Part shown: positions 52,092 through 61,496 of the stretch, piece after piece | Layout of the letters: each line of letters starts with the position of its first letter | How positions within the stretch are numbered: position 1 is the first letter of the stretch | Origin: Mesorhizobium sp. M2E.F.Ca.ET.219.01.1.1 | GTDB lineage: Bacteria > Pseudomonadota > Alphaproteobacteria > Rhizobiales > Rhizobiaceae | Assembly: GCF_004016445.2 (NCBI RefSeq) | Contig: NZ_SADT02000001.1 | Span: 167,630 to 231,629, forward strand | DNA length: 64,000 bases | Direction: 5' to 3' | Notes under the pieces: model-generated | Databases searched by the model: none | The model's input: the letters and a program-made list of their open reading frames with translations, nothing else | What the model was told of the DNA's origin: nothing | Translations under genes and position numbers: made by a program

Positions 52092-53690
52092 TCACGGCTG
52101 CAGCTCGATCGTGCGGACATCGCGGAGCGGCGGCGCGCGATGGGTGGAAACGACGACGATCCTATCGCTGAAGCGGGCGAGCAGCCGCTCGAGGATACGC
52201 TCGCCCTGCGCCTCGTCGAGATGCTCGGTCGGTTCGTCAAGCAGCACAACGGATTGGGATGACAGCCAGGCGCGCGCCAGGTTGATGCGCTGCGCTTCGC
52301 CGAGCGAGAACATGTCCTGCCTGACCCAGCTGCCCAGCCCGCCCGCTTCGCGGATGCGGCCGTCCATCTCGACGGCTTCGAGCGCCCGCCAGAGCGCGGC
52401 ATCCGGGACATCGCCGGCGAAGAGATTGGCCCGGACGGTGTCCTCGAGCACGACCGCGTCGTGCAGGACGAGGGACACGAGCGCCCGCCGCTCGCCTGCC
52501 GGCAGGATGCGATCGCCGGCGGCGAAGGCATCGTCGCCGATCCAGCCGGCGATCTGCTTGAGCAGGCTCGTCTTGCCCGAGCCGCTTGCGCCGACGAGCA
52601 GTGTCGGCTGGCCCCGCGCGAGGAGCAGAGAGATGGGCGTTCCGATCGACCGGCCGTCGGGCGCACGGCGTTGCAGGCCGCCATGAAGCAGCAGGCCGGG
52701 CTTGATGTCATCCAGGGCGAATTCGCGCCTGCCGGCGGCGGTGCCGCGTGTCCATTGGCCGATCTCGGCGCGAGCCGCGTTGCGGCGAAGCACGGCAACC
52801 AGCATGCGCGATGCGCCATTCATGGTTTCGCCCAGCGCCAGCCAGGAGAAGGCGAGCAGCATCGGCGCGAGAAGCTCCGAGCCTTGTCTGCCCGCATACC
52901 AGGCAGCCGCCATCACGCTGACGCCGGCAACCGGACCGAAGGCCGCGCCGATCATGTCCAGCATGGCCTGAAGCCGGCGAAGGGCAAGCTGCGCGCCATC
53001 GGCGCGAGAGAGCGCGGCAAGGGCCTCAGTGCATTCGCGGTTCCAGGCGCCCTCCGCTTTCAGGGGCACGGCTGACGCCATGGCCGCGCCAAGCCGGCTC
53101 GCGCCCCCGCGGCGCAGCGACCTGGTTTCACCCCACGCCATGGCGCCAGCTCTGGCCACCCGGTTCCCCGCGAACAGGGTGGCAAGCAGCAAGACTATGA
53201 TGGGCAGGAGGGACAAAGGCGCCAGCACCGCCGAGCCGGCGACCAGAACCGCGAGGCCGCAGGCAAGCGTCAGAGCCGGCAGGCCGGCGCGCAGCCTGGC
53301 GAAGTCGAGGTCCTCGACGTCGTCCAGATAGTCGGCAAGGCGCGAATCGTCGCCCAGCTGCCATCCGGCCCGGCGCACCGCCGGCGCCGCCGCCATCGCG
53401 GCGAACAGCTCGACGCGACGCGATATCTGATCGGCGAGTGCCGCCTTGTGGCCGGTCAGCCGCTCGCCATAGCGGGCGGCGGTGCGGCCGACCGCGAACA
53501 GCCTGATGAAGGCTGCGGGAGTGTGAAAGTTGAAAGTGAAAGCGGCGGCGGAAAGGCCGGCGATCGCCACCGAGCCGAGCAGCCAGGCGGAAACGCCGCC
53601 CAGCAATATCGCGCAGGCCAGCGCGGTGAAGGCGAAGCCCGTCGCCAGCCGCCACGACTTCCGGCTCGATGACTGAAACGCTGTGCTCAT
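52092..53690 (-). CDS. cydC: cytochrome bd assembly ABC transporter subunit CydC
   Basis: 532 residues. ABC exporter half with membrane domain (about 15-305) and ATPase with Walker A VGASGSGKTSLLKQI, Walker B VVLLDEPTEHLDE and switch histidine STHRAPP. The signature, normally LSGGQ, reads FSLGEAQRINLARA, so this half-site is degenerate, as often seen in one half of heterodimeric exporters. CydDC exports cysteine and glutathione and is needed to assemble cytochrome bd. Its start overlaps the cydD stop by four bases. Confidence 0.9.
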   Translation of the reverse strand: MSTAFQSSSRKSWRLATGFAFTALACAILLGGVSAWLLGSVAIAGLSAAAFTFNFHTPAAFIRLFAVGRTAARYGERLTGHKAALADQISRRVELFAAMAAAPAVRRAGWQLGDDSRLADYLDDVEDLDFARLRAGLPALTLACGLAVLVAGSAVLAPLSLLPIIVLLLATLFAGNRVARAGAMAWGETRSLRRGGASRLGAAMASAVPLKAEGAWNRECTEALAALSRADGAQLALRRLQAMLDMIGAAFGPVAGVSVMAAAWYAGRQGSELLAPMLLAFSWLALGETMNGASRMLVAVLRRNAARAEIGQWTRGTAAGRREFALDDIKPGLLLHGGLQRRAPDGRSIGTPISLLLARGQPTLLVGASGSGKTSLLKQIAGWIGDDAFAAGDRILPAGERRALVSLVLHDAVVLEDTVRANLFAGDVPDAALWRALEAVEMDGRIREAGGLGSWVRQDMFSLGEAQRINLARAWLSSQSVVLLDEPTEHLDEAQGERILERLLARFSDRIVVVSTHRAPPLRDVRTIELQP

Positions 53691-55303
53691 GCCGCCACCT
53701 CGACGGTATCGTCACGGGTGAGATCGACAACCAGGTCGGCGGCGGCGGCAAGGTCCCGGTCATGCGTCGCCACGACGACCAGCCGCGCCCCTGAAATCCC
53801 GATCAGCATGCGCCGCACCGCCTCGGCGGTCGCCCGGTCGAGCTTCGCCGTCGGCTCGTCGGCCAGCACGGTTCGTCCGGAAAGCTGCGCGCGGGCGATC
53901 GCGATGCGAAGCCGCTGGCCGCCCGAAAGATTGGCGCCGCCCTTGTCCAGCCTTGCATCGAGACCGCCCGGCAGCAGGGCGTCGTCGAGCAGCCCGATCG
54001 CGCGCGCGGCATTTTCCAGCCGGCTCCGGTCCAACGCGCCGCCATTCCACGACATAGCTTCAGCCAGCGTTCCTTCGGGCACGTAGGCATCCGTCGAAAC
54101 CCAGGCGATCTCTTCAGCGGCCAGCGGACGGGTTCCCGGCATCGGCATGGCGGACGGCTCGAGCCCGGCGAGACGGCGCAGAAGCGTCGATTTGCCCGAT
54201 CCACTCGGGCCGACGATGGCGACGAGGCCATGCGCCGGCAATGTCAGGCGCAACCGGTCGAGCACCGGCAAGGTTGTCGACGCGATCGGTTCGGCGCCGA
54301 GCAGCCGGTCCAGCGCTGCGGCCGCCGCCAGCCCCTCCGCCTTGGCATGGTACTGCTCCGAGAAGCGACGGAACGGTGCGAAATATTCCGGCGCGATCAT
54401 CAGGATGAACAGGCTCTGCCAGAGCTCGAGATTGGAGAAGCCCGGGATCGTCGCAAGCTTCAGGTGCCCCAGGCCGAGGAAGATGGCGAGGATCGCAATC
54501 GAGAGCGAGGCGAAGAAGTCGATGATCCCGGCATTGGCAAAGGCTATACGCAGCAGACCGATCGTCTCGCCCGCGTAGCCCTCCAGGCGCTGGCCGAGTT
54601 TTGCCTCCTCGCTTGCCGTCGCGTGGTTGGCAAGAATTGTGGGCAGCGTGCGGACGCGGTCGGCGAACTGGCCCGCGAGCCGGCCGAAAGCACGCTCCTG
54701 GGCGTCGGCGCGCCGGCGGATCGCATCGCCCACCAGCGCGAAGAACAGGATCATCACCGGCGTCAGGCAGATGACCAGCAGCGCTGCCTGCCAGGAGACG
54801 AAGCAAAGCGCGATGGCGGCGAGCAACGGTCCGGCCGCCATCATGGTCGTGGCGGCACGATGGCCCACCACCAGTGCGGCGATCGACTCGGGATGCCGCT
54901 GCATCGAGACGATCAAGGCGCCCGTCGAGAGCGACTGCAGCTGCCGCGCCGGCATCTTGCCCAATCGCTCGCCCGCGAGCGCCCGCAGTCGCGTCGACAC
55001 GGCGTTTTCCGCGGTGGCCTGCACCCTTTCAGCGGCGAATCCGGCGAAGTATGCGGCCGCGAGCAGCGCGACCATCCCGGCGACGAGCCATGGATCGACC
55101 GTCTCGCCCATCACGAGCCGGCCAGCGGCCATCGCCGCCGTCGTGGCAAAGCCGAGCCTGAGCACGGCGCGGAGCGCCTGCAAGGCGAGGAGACCGCGCA
55201 ATCCGGGTCCGGCCAATCGCCCGGCGGCGGAGAGCGCCGCGAACGCGGCTGGCCCCGAAGCAGCGAGTTCAGGAGATTGCACGGGAAGGGCGGCTATCGT
55301 CAT
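53687..55303 (-). CDS. cydD: cytochrome bd assembly ABC transporter subunit CydD
   Basis: 538 residues. Membrane domain about 30-315 and ATPase with Walker A GPSGSGKSTLLRRL, canonical signature NLSGGQRLRIAIARA and a Walker B region VLADEPTAKLD. With CydC it forms the heterodimeric thiol exporter required for cytochrome bd. It is divergent from cydA with a 99-bp shared region holding an FNR-type box, whose centre is about 41 bp upstream of this start. Confidence 0.93.
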   Translation of the reverse strand: MTIAALPVQSPELAASGPAAFAALSAAGRLAGPGLRGLLALQALRAVLRLGFATTAAMAAGRLVMGETVDPWLVAGMVALLAAAYFAGFAAERVQATAENAVSTRLRALAGERLGKMPARQLQSLSTGALIVSMQRHPESIAALVVGHRAATTMMAAGPLLAAIALCFVSWQAALLVICLTPVMILFFALVGDAIRRRADAQERAFGRLAGQFADRVRTLPTILANHATASEEAKLGQRLEGYAGETIGLLRIAFANAGIIDFFASLSIAILAIFLGLGHLKLATIPGFSNLELWQSLFILMIAPEYFAPFRRFSEQYHAKAEGLAAAAALDRLLGAEPIASTTLPVLDRLRLTLPAHGLVAIVGPSGSGKSTLLRRLAGLEPSAMPMPGTRPLAAEEIAWVSTDAYVPEGTLAEAMSWNGGALDRSRLENAARAIGLLDDALLPGGLDARLDKGGANLSGGQRLRIAIARAQLSGRTVLADEPTAKLDRATAEAVRRMLIGISGARLVVVATHDRDLAAAADLVVDLTRDDTVEVAA

Positions 55304-55337
55304 GCGCTCCTTTTGTCACGCGACGGGGCGAAACGAA

Positions 55338-55351
55338 TTGATTCATGTCAA
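55338..55351. promoter_or_regulatory. FNR/FixK-type box between cydD and cydA
   Basis: TTGATTCATGTCAA matches the TTGAT-N4-ATCAA consensus with one mismatch. It lies 51 bp before cydA and 34 bp after the cydD start, so it can act on both divergent units under low oxygen. An fnrN gene is encoded 3.4 kb away. Confidence 0.75.
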
Positions 55352-55402
55352 GCCGAGTATATCCTCCGCGCGTTATGACGCGTACCTAGAAAGGATGCTT
55401 CC

Positions 55403-56974
55403 ATGGCCGACGTTCTCCTCGTAGATCTTTCCCGGCTGCAGTTCGCCCTAACGGCCCTCTATCACTTCCTGTTCGTCCCGCTCACGCTCGGCCTTTCCAT
55501 CCTGATCGCCATGATGGAAACCGTCTATGTGATGACCCGCCGTACCATATGGCGCGACATGACGAAGTTCTGGGGCGTGCTCTTCGGTATCAACTTCGCG
55601 CTCGGGGTCGCCACCGGCATCACCATGGAATTCCAGTTCGGCATGAACTGGGCCTACTACTCGCACTATGTCGGCGACGTGTTCGGGGCGCCTCTCGCCA
55701 TCGAGGGGCTGATGGCCTTCTTCCTGGAAGCCACTTTCGTCGGCCTGTTCTTCTTCGGCTGGGACCGGCTCTCGCCACGCGCGCACACGATCGTGACCTG
55801 GCTGATGGCGCTCGGGACCAATTTCTCCGCGCTCTGGATCCTGATCGCCAATGGCTGGATGCAGAATCCCGTCGGTTCGGCTTTCAACCCGGATACGATG
55901 CGCATGGAAGTCACGGACTTCATGGCGGTGATCTTCAATCCGGTGGCGCAGGCAAAGTTCGTTCACACCGTCTCGGCCGGCTATGTCTGCGCCTCCACTT
56001 TCGTGCTTGGCGTCTCGGCCTGGTACCTGCTGCGCGGGCGCCACGTACAGCTCGCCAAGCGCTCCTTCGTGATCGCCTCGGCCTTTGGCCTGGCATCGGC
56101 GCTGTCGGTCATCGTGCTCGGCGATGAAAGCGGCTATGCGCTTACCGACAACCAGAAGATGAAGCTCGCTGCCATCGAAGCCATGTGGGAAACCGAGCCA
56201 GCGCCGGCATCCTTCACGGCGTTCGGCATCCCGAGCCAGACCGACCACGAGACGCATTTCGCCATCCGCATCCCGTGGGTAATGGGCATCATCGGCACCC
56301 GTTCGCTCGACAAGCAGATCGCCGGTATCGACGAGCTCGTCGCCCATGCGCAAGCCCGCATCCGAAACGGCATCGTGGCCTATGACGCGCTGGAGAAGAT
56401 CAAGGCTGACCGCAACGACACCGCCGCCCGGGCGGTCTTCGATGCCAGCTCCAAGGATCTCGGCTACGCGCTGCTTCTCAAGCGCTACCTGCCCGACCCA
56501 AGGCAGGCGAGCGAACAGCAGATCAAGGACGCCGCCTGGTCGACAGTGCCTTACGTGCCGCTGCTTTTCTTCGGTTTCCGCCTGATGGTGGCATGCGGCT
56601 TCGCGCTGCTGGCGCTGTTTGCCGTATCGCTGTGGCACACGACGCGGGAGACCGAAGCGCCGCGCTGGCTGTTCCGCGCAGCGCTCATCGCCATGCCGCT
56701 GCCCTGGATCGCCGTCGAGGTGGGCTGGTTCGTTGCGGAGTTCGGTCGCCAGCCCTGGATCATCGACGGCGTGCTGCCGACCTTCCTCGCCACCTCGGAG
56801 CTCGGCGTGAGTGACCTTCTGCTCACCATTGCCGGCTTCACGCTCGTCTATGGCGTGCTCGCCGTGATCGAGGTCAGGCTGATGCTTGCCGCCATCCGCA
56901 AGGGACCGGAGGTCGCGCAGGTCATCGATGACCTGCGTCCGGGCGCCAACCCCGCATTGCATCCGGCAGAGTGA
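55403..56974 (+). CDS. cydA: cytochrome bd ubiquinol oxidase subunit I
   Basis: 523 residues. Heme ligands: the first histidine in ALTALYHFLFVPLTLG, the second in AKFVHTVSAGYV, and the methionine in FFGFRLMVACGF. The quinol-binding GRQPW motif (EFGRQPWIIDGVLPT) is present. It reduces oxygen with quinol electrons in the inner membrane at low oxygen. AAAGGATGCTTCC precedes the ATG. First gene of cydA-cydB-cydX; under the FNR-type box. Confidence 0.97.
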   Translation: MADVLLVDLSRLQFALTALYHFLFVPLTLGLSILIAMMETVYVMTRRTIWRDMTKFWGVLFGINFALGVATGITMEFQFGMNWAYYSHYVGDVFGAPLAIEGLMAFFLEATFVGLFFFGWDRLSPRAHTIVTWLMALGTNFSALWILIANGWMQNPVGSAFNPDTMRMEVTDFMAVIFNPVAQAKFVHTVSAGYVCASTFVLGVSAWYLLRGRHVQLAKRSFVIASAFGLASALSVIVLGDESGYALTDNQKMKLAAIEAMWETEPAPASFTAFGIPSQTDHETHFAIRIPWVMGIIGTRSLDKQIAGIDELVAHAQARIRNGIVAYDALEKIKADRNDTAARAVFDASSKDLGYALLLKRYLPDPRQASEQQIKDAAWSTVPYVPLLFFGFRLMVACGFALLALFAVSLWHTTRETEAPRWLFRAALIAMPLPWIAVEVGWFVAEFGRQPWIIDGVLPTFLATSELGVSDLLLTIAGFTLVYGVLAVIEVRLMLAAIRKGPEVAQVIDDLRPGANPALHPAE

Positions 56975-56987
56975 AAGGATCACGACG

Positions 56988-58142
56988 ATGATCGAATTTC
57001 TCTTCCAGTATGAAACGCTGCGCGTGATCTGGTGGATACTGCTCGGCGTGCTTTTGATCGGCTTCGCCGCGACCGACGGGTTCGACATGGGGGTCGGCGC
57101 GCTCCTGCCATTCGTCGCCAAGACAGATGCCGAGCGCCGCGTGGCGATCAACACGATCGGGCCCGTCTGGGAAGGCAATCAGGTGTGGTTCATCCTCGGC
57201 GGCGGCGCCATCTTCGCGGCATGGCCGGCGCTTTACGCGGTCAGCTTCTCCGGCTTCTATCTCGCCATGTTCCTGGTGCTCCTGGCACTGATCATGCGTC
57301 CCGTCGGCTTCAAGTATCGCTCGAAAAGGCCAGATCCGGCCTGGCGCACGCGCTGGGACTGGGCGCTGTTCGTCGGCGGCGCGGTGCCGGCATTGATCTT
57401 CGGCGTCGCCGTCGGCAACACGCTGCAGGGCGTGCCGTTCCATTTCACGCCGGACCTGCGCCCGGTCTATGAAGGCAGCCTTTTCGGGCTGCTCAATCCG
57501 CTGGCGCTCTATTGCGGTCTGGTTTCGCTCGCCATGCTGGTGACGCATGGCGCGGCCTGGCTGACCTTCAAGGCGGAGGGCAGCGTCGCCGAGCGCGCCC
57601 GCGCCGTCGGCACCCGCTCCGCGATCGTCACGGCGGTGCTCTTCGCCGGCGGCGGCGTGCTGGTGTGGCTCGGCCTGCTCGGCGGCTACCGCGTGACGTC
57701 GCCGATCGTCTGGGACGGGCCGTCCAATCCGTTGGTCAAGACCGTGGTGGCGGACAGCGGCGCCTGGCTGGCAAACTTCCACGCCCACCCGCTGCTCTGG
57801 ATCGTGCCCGCGCTCGGCGTCGCCGCGCCCTTGCTTGCCGCCGCCGGCTTCCGGGCGCGGCTCGAAGGGTGGACCTTTATCGCCTCGAAGCTAGGCGTGG
57901 TGACGATCATCGCCACGGTGGGGCTGGCGATGTTCCCGATCCTGTTGCCGTCGAGCAGCAACCCCGGCCATTCGCTCGCGGTCTTCGACGCTTCGTCGAG
58001 CCGCGCCACGCTGCGCAACATGCTGATTGCCACCGTGATCTTCATGCCGCTGATCCTTGGCTACACCGCCTGGGTCTACAGGGTGCTGTGGGGCAAGGTC
58101 GGCGAGAAGAGCATCGAGAAAGCAGGCTCGTCGGCCTATTGA
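56988..58142 (+). CDS. cydB: cytochrome bd ubiquinol oxidase subunit II
   Basis: 384 residues, eight to nine membrane helices. FAATDGFDMGVGALLPFVAK and IGPVWEGNQVWFILGGGAIFAAWP are the strongest CydB signatures. GAAAGGATCACGACG precedes the ATG at 56988, 13 bp after cydA. Forms the oxidase with CydA and CydX. Confidence 0.96.
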   Translation: MIEFLFQYETLRVIWWILLGVLLIGFAATDGFDMGVGALLPFVAKTDAERRVAINTIGPVWEGNQVWFILGGGAIFAAWPALYAVSFSGFYLAMFLVLLALIMRPVGFKYRSKRPDPAWRTRWDWALFVGGAVPALIFGVAVGNTLQGVPFHFTPDLRPVYEGSLFGLLNPLALYCGLVSLAMLVTHGAAWLTFKAEGSVAERARAVGTRSAIVTAVLFAGGGVLVWLGLLGGYRVTSPIVWDGPSNPLVKTVVADSGAWLANFHAHPLLWIVPALGVAAPLLAAAGFRARLEGWTFIASKLGVVTIIATVGLAMFPILLPSSSNPGHSLAVFDASSSRATLRNMLIATVIFMPLILGYTAWVYRVLWGKVGEKSIEKAGSSAY

Positions 58143-58162
58143 TCCAACCGGAGTCTCTGACC

Positions 58163-58294
58163 ATGTGGTATTTTTCCTGGATACTCGGCCTCGGGCTGGC
58201 GGCCTCCGTCGGGATCCTCAACGCGCTCTGGTACGAGCTGCGCACGGTTCGCGAAGAACCCGTCGAGGACACCGTCTCATTGCCCACGCCTTGA
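58163..58294 (+). CDS. cydX: cytochrome bd oxidase small subunit CydX
   Basis: 43 residues with one helix: MWYFSWILGLGLAASVGILN followed by ALWYE, matching the CydX pattern Y-F-x-W-I-L-G ... N-A-x-W-Y-E. It stabilises hemes b595/d in the oxidase. It follows cydB by 20 bp and was located by its motif, being shorter than usual gene-calling limits. Confidence 0.93.
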   Translation: MWYFSWILGLGLAASVGILNALWYELRTVREEPVEDTVSLPTP

Positions 58295-58319
58295 GCCTGG
58301 GGTTGACGGAGGAGCTATC

Positions 58320-58763
58320 ATGACGGGCGTAATGCCGGAGCCGCTGCACAGCCCGTCGGATATGCGGCGGGCGCATATGCAGAAGCTCGCGCTCTGCCAC
58401 ATACTCGAAGGCATTGCCGACGACCTGCCGTCGCGGGTCGATCGGCTCCAGTGCCTCGCCGTGGCGGCCGACCTCTTGCCGCTGCTGCGCGAGTGCCACC
58501 GCTTCGAGGAAGAGGTCGTCTTCCCTGCCTTCGTGCGGCAGACGGGCGAGGAAGACACCGTCGCGCGACTGAAGCTCGAGCACCTGGAGGATGAAAGCGC
58601 GGCGGCGGATCTCAGCGAGGCGCTGCTGGCCTACGGCCACGGGCGGCAGATCGAAAATCCCGAGGCGTTCGGCTATATGCTGCGCGCCTTCTTCGAATCG
58701 TTGCGCCGCCACATTGCCTTTGAGCGCGACCACGTGCTGCCAAAGGTTCTCGGCAATCAGTAA
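58320..58763 (+). CDS. hemerythrin (HHE) domain protein
   Basis: 147 residues. An all-helical HHE cation-binding protein: histidines and glutamates for a di-iron site are present in MRRAHMQKLALCHILE, LLPLLRECHRFEEEVVFPAF, KLEHLEDES and LRRHIAFERDHVLP. Such proteins bind oxygen or nitric oxide or store iron. GGAGGAGC before the ATG gives strong translation. Located directly after cydX and tail to tail with fnrN, suggesting a role in low-oxygen or nitric-oxide response. Confidence 0.88.
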   Translation: MTGVMPEPLHSPSDMRRAHMQKLALCHILEGIADDLPSRVDRLQCLAVAADLLPLLRECHRFEEEVVFPAFVRQTGEEDTVARLKLEHLEDESAAADLSEALLAYGHGRQIENPEAFGYMLRAFFESLRRHIAFERDHVLPKVLGNQ

Positions 58764-58776
58764 GGGAAGCGGGGGA

Positions 58777-59499
58777 TCAGTCTCCGGCCCGTGCCGCCAG
58801 ACGCCCGATGTCATCGACGATGACGTGGCGGTTGTTCTCGACGCGGATGACGCTCTCGCCCCGCAGGCGGGTGATCTGCCGGCTCACCGTCTCGACGGTG
58901 AGACCCAGAAAATCCGCGATCTCCGCGCGCGACAGGGGCAGATCGAAAGCGGCGCCGCGCCGCTCCGGCCCAGCGGCGGGATCGATGTTGCGCGCGATCA
59001 TCAGAAGGAAGCTCGCGATCTTCTCGGAGGCTGTCTTGCGGCCGAGCGCCACCATCCAGTCGCGCGCCTGGTCAAGCTCGCGCAGCTTCTGTTCGAGCAG
59101 GCGATGCTCAAGGTCCGGCTGTTCCTTTATCATGCGCTCCAGCGCCTGGCGGGGGAACGAGCACAATTCGACGTCGGTCGCCGCCTCGGCGCTGAGCGTG
59201 CTCTCGCTCTGGAACGGCCTGCCGAGGAAATCGGGAGCGAATTGCAGGCCGACAATCTGCTGGCGGCCGTCGGAAAGCGTCTTGGTCAGCTTCACGACGC
59301 CTGAAAGCACGTTCGAGAAACGCTCGACGCTCCTGGAATCGCCCACCAGCTCCTTGCCGGCCTCGGCCTTATGCCGCTTCGTCGATTTGGCAAGATCGAC
59401 GAGCTGCCCGGAGTTGAGCGCGCCGCATATGCCACGATGCCGCGCCTCGCATGAAACGCAGAGTACCGGGACGCCTGCCGTGTGAATATCTTCGCGCAC
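58777..59499 (-). CDS. fnrN: FnrN-type oxygen-sensing Crp/Fnr regulator
   Basis: 240 residues from GTG at 59499. The N-terminal cysteine cluster VLCVSCEARHRGICGAL, with a further cysteine expected in the sensor, marks an FNR-type iron-sulfur regulator rather than FixK. The cAMP-like barrel and the recognition helix LGLTVETVSRQITRL (E-x-x-S-R) match the FNR reading of TTGAT boxes. It should activate genes such as cyd at low oxygen; a fitting box is at 55338. The start is uncertain: a TTG at 59595 would give a 32-residue longer protein. Confidence 0.88.
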   Translation of the reverse strand: MREDIHTAGVPVLCVSCEARHRGICGALNSGQLVDLAKSTKRHKAEAGKELVGDSRSVERFSNVLSGVVKLTKTLSDGRQQIVGLQFAPDFLGRPFQSESTLSAEAATDVELCSFPRQALERMIKEQPDLEHRLLEQKLRELDQARDWMVALGRKTASEKIASFLLMIARNIDPAAGPERRGAAFDLPLSRAEIADFLGLTVETVSRQITRLRGESVIRVENNRHVIVDDIGRLAARAGD

Positions 59500-59645
59500 G
59501 ATGGAACATCTATAGTGTTCCCGCCCTTCACCGGCAACGCGGGCCGGGACGCGAAAGCGTCGCAGCCCGCGACTCGAGGAGCGGATGGAAACCAATCCGT
59601 CGATCGCCGCATTGCACGATTGCGATCCGCCTGCACAATAGGCGC

Positions 59646-60248
59646 ATGTCCGCCGGTTCGTTGACCATCCTTGTTATCGACGAGAACCGCATCCGCGCCT
59701 CGATCATCGAGGCCGGATTGCGGGATGCCGGCCATCGCCAGGTCACGGTGATCCATGACGTGGCCGGCATTGCCCGGCGCATCGCCGAGATCGAGCCGGA
59801 CGTCATCGTCATCGATCTGGAAAACCCCAACCGCGACATGCTGGAGAACATGTTCCAGCTGTCGCGCGCGGTGAAGCGGCCGATCGCCATGTTCGTCGAC
59901 CGGTCCGACCAGGCCTCGATCGAGGCCGCGGTCGATGCGGGCGTGTCCGCCTATGTCGTCGACGGGCTGAAGAAGGAGCGCATCAAGCCGATCCTCGACA
60001 TGGCAATCAGCCGCTTCAACGCCTTCTCGCGCATGGCGCGCGAATTGGAGGAGGCGCGCAGCGAGCTGGAGAACCGCAAGGTCATCGACCGGGCCAAGGG
60101 CATATTGATGAAGTCGCGGGGCTTGAGCGAGGAGGCTGCCTACACGCTTCTGCGCAAGACCGCGATGAACCAGAACCGCAAGATCGCCGAGATCGCCCAG
60201 AGCCTGGTGACCGCAGCGGGCTTGCTGGGACCGCTGGAGGGCGAATGA
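59646..60248 (+). CDS. nasT: ANTAR-domain antiterminator NasT
   Basis: 200 residues. A degenerate or true receiver domain (about 1-125, LVIDENRIRASIIEAGL, VIVIDLENPNRDM) is joined by a coiled coil to the C-terminal ANTAR domain (about 140-195, VIDRAKGILMKSRGLSEEAAY). ANTAR binds two-hairpin RNA and prevents termination. NasS holds NasT inactive without nitrate. Start overlaps no upstream gene; nasS follows with a four-base overlap. Its target RNA leader lies 1.4 kb downstream at 61652. Confidence 0.93.
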   Translation: MSAGSLTILVIDENRIRASIIEAGLRDAGHRQVTVIHDVAGIARRIAEIEPDVIVIDLENPNRDMLENMFQLSRAVKRPIAMFVDRSDQASIEAAVDAGVSAYVVDGLKKERIKPILDMAISRFNAFSRMARELEEARSELENRKVIDRAKGILMKSRGLSEEAAYTLLRKTAMNQNRKIAEIAQSLVTAAGLLGPLEGE

Positions 60249-61471
60249 GCATGGCGCACGAAATCACCGCTGGCTTCATGCCGCTCTTCGACAGCGCCGT
60301 TCTCGTTGTGGCCGGCGAGATGGGCTTTGCCGCCCGCGAGGGCATCGAGCTCAAGCTGCAGCGCGAGACCTCCTGGGCCAACATCCGGGACCGCATCGCC
60401 ATCGGCCATTTCGATGTCGCGCACATGCTGGGGCCGATGCCGCTTGCCTGCAGCCTTGGCCTCACGCCGCTTGCCTCGGAGACCATCGTGCCGTTCTCGC
60501 TCGGGCTCGGCGGCAACTGCGTCACCGTGTCCAACGCGGTTTGGGACGGCATGGCAGCGCAGGGTGCTGCGCCCGACCTCGATCCGGCGCGTGCCGGGGC
60601 CGCCCTCGGCGCGCTTGTGCGCGAGCGCTCGGCTGCCGGCCGCGAACCGCTGCGTTTCGCTGTCGTGCATCCGCATTCCGGGCACAATTACGAACTGCGC
60701 TACTGGCTTGCCGCCTGCGGCATCGACCCCGTTCGCGACATCGAGATCGTCATCGTGCCGCCGCCCTTCATGGCCGATGCGCTGGCTGCCGGCCGCATCG
60801 ACGGCTATTGCGTCGGCGAGCCTTGGAACAGCGCCGCTGTCGCGGCCGGCACCGGCCGTATCGTCACCGTCAAGGCGCTGCTCTGGCGCAACAGTCCGGA
60901 AAAGGTGATCGGCGCGCGCAAGACCTGGGCCGAGGAGAACCCGGAGGCGCTTGCAGCACTTCTCAGGGCGTTGCATCACGCCGCCCGCTGGTGCCAGGAC
61001 CCGGCGAACCGCGGCGAACTGGCCGCGCTGATGGCAAGGCCGGCCTTCCTTGGGCAGCCGGAGGCAATCCAGATGCCGGCGCTCACCGGACGCCTTCAGC
61101 TCGGCGGGGGTGTGGAGCGGAGCGTCGAGGATTTCTTCCTGCCCTTCGACAAGGCAGCGAACTTCCCCTGGAAGAGCCATGCGCTGTGGTTCTACACACA
61201 GATGGTGCGCTGGGGGCAATTGCCGCACACGCCGCAGAACCTCGCCATCGCCCGCGACTGCTATCGGCCCGACCTCTACCGCTCGGCGCTGAAGCCGCTC
61301 GGCGTGGCGCTGCCCGGCGCCAATGCCAAGGTCGAAGGGGCGCTGAAGGTCGCGACGCCGGTCGGTTCGGCGGGGGCGAGCCTGGTGCTTGGTCCCGACG
61401 GATTTTTCGACGGCCAGATCTTCGATCCGGATCGCATCGACGCCTATATTGCCGGCCAGAAACGCGCCTGA
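60245..61471 (+). CDS. nasS: nitrate sensor NasS (NrtA/CmpA-like, cytoplasmic)
   Basis: 408 residues, resembling the periplasmic nitrate-binding protein NrtA but with no signal peptide, so it acts in the cytoplasm as NasS does. Recognisable parts: ITAGFMPLFDSAVLVVAGEMGFAAREGI, NCVTVSN, VHPHSGHNYELRYWLAACGI and DGYCVGEPWNSAAV. It binds nitrate or nitrite and then releases NasT. Overlaps nasT by four bases. Confidence 0.92.
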   Translation: MSMAHEITAGFMPLFDSAVLVVAGEMGFAAREGIELKLQRETSWANIRDRIAIGHFDVAHMLGPMPLACSLGLTPLASETIVPFSLGLGGNCVTVSNAVWDGMAAQGAAPDLDPARAGAALGALVRERSAAGREPLRFAVVHPHSGHNYELRYWLAACGIDPVRDIEIVIVPPPFMADALAAGRIDGYCVGEPWNSAAVAAGTGRIVTVKALLWRNSPEKVIGARKTWAEENPEALAALLRALHHAARWCQDPANRGELAALMARPAFLGQPEAIQMPALTGRLQLGGGVERSVEDFFLPFDKAANFPWKSHALWFYTQMVRWGQLPHTPQNLAIARDCYRPDLYRSALKPLGVALPGANAKVEGALKVATPVGSAGASLVLGPDGFFDGQIFDPDRIDAYIAGQKRA

Positions 61472-61496
61472 TCATTCGCGGGCCAGTCTTGTGCGA

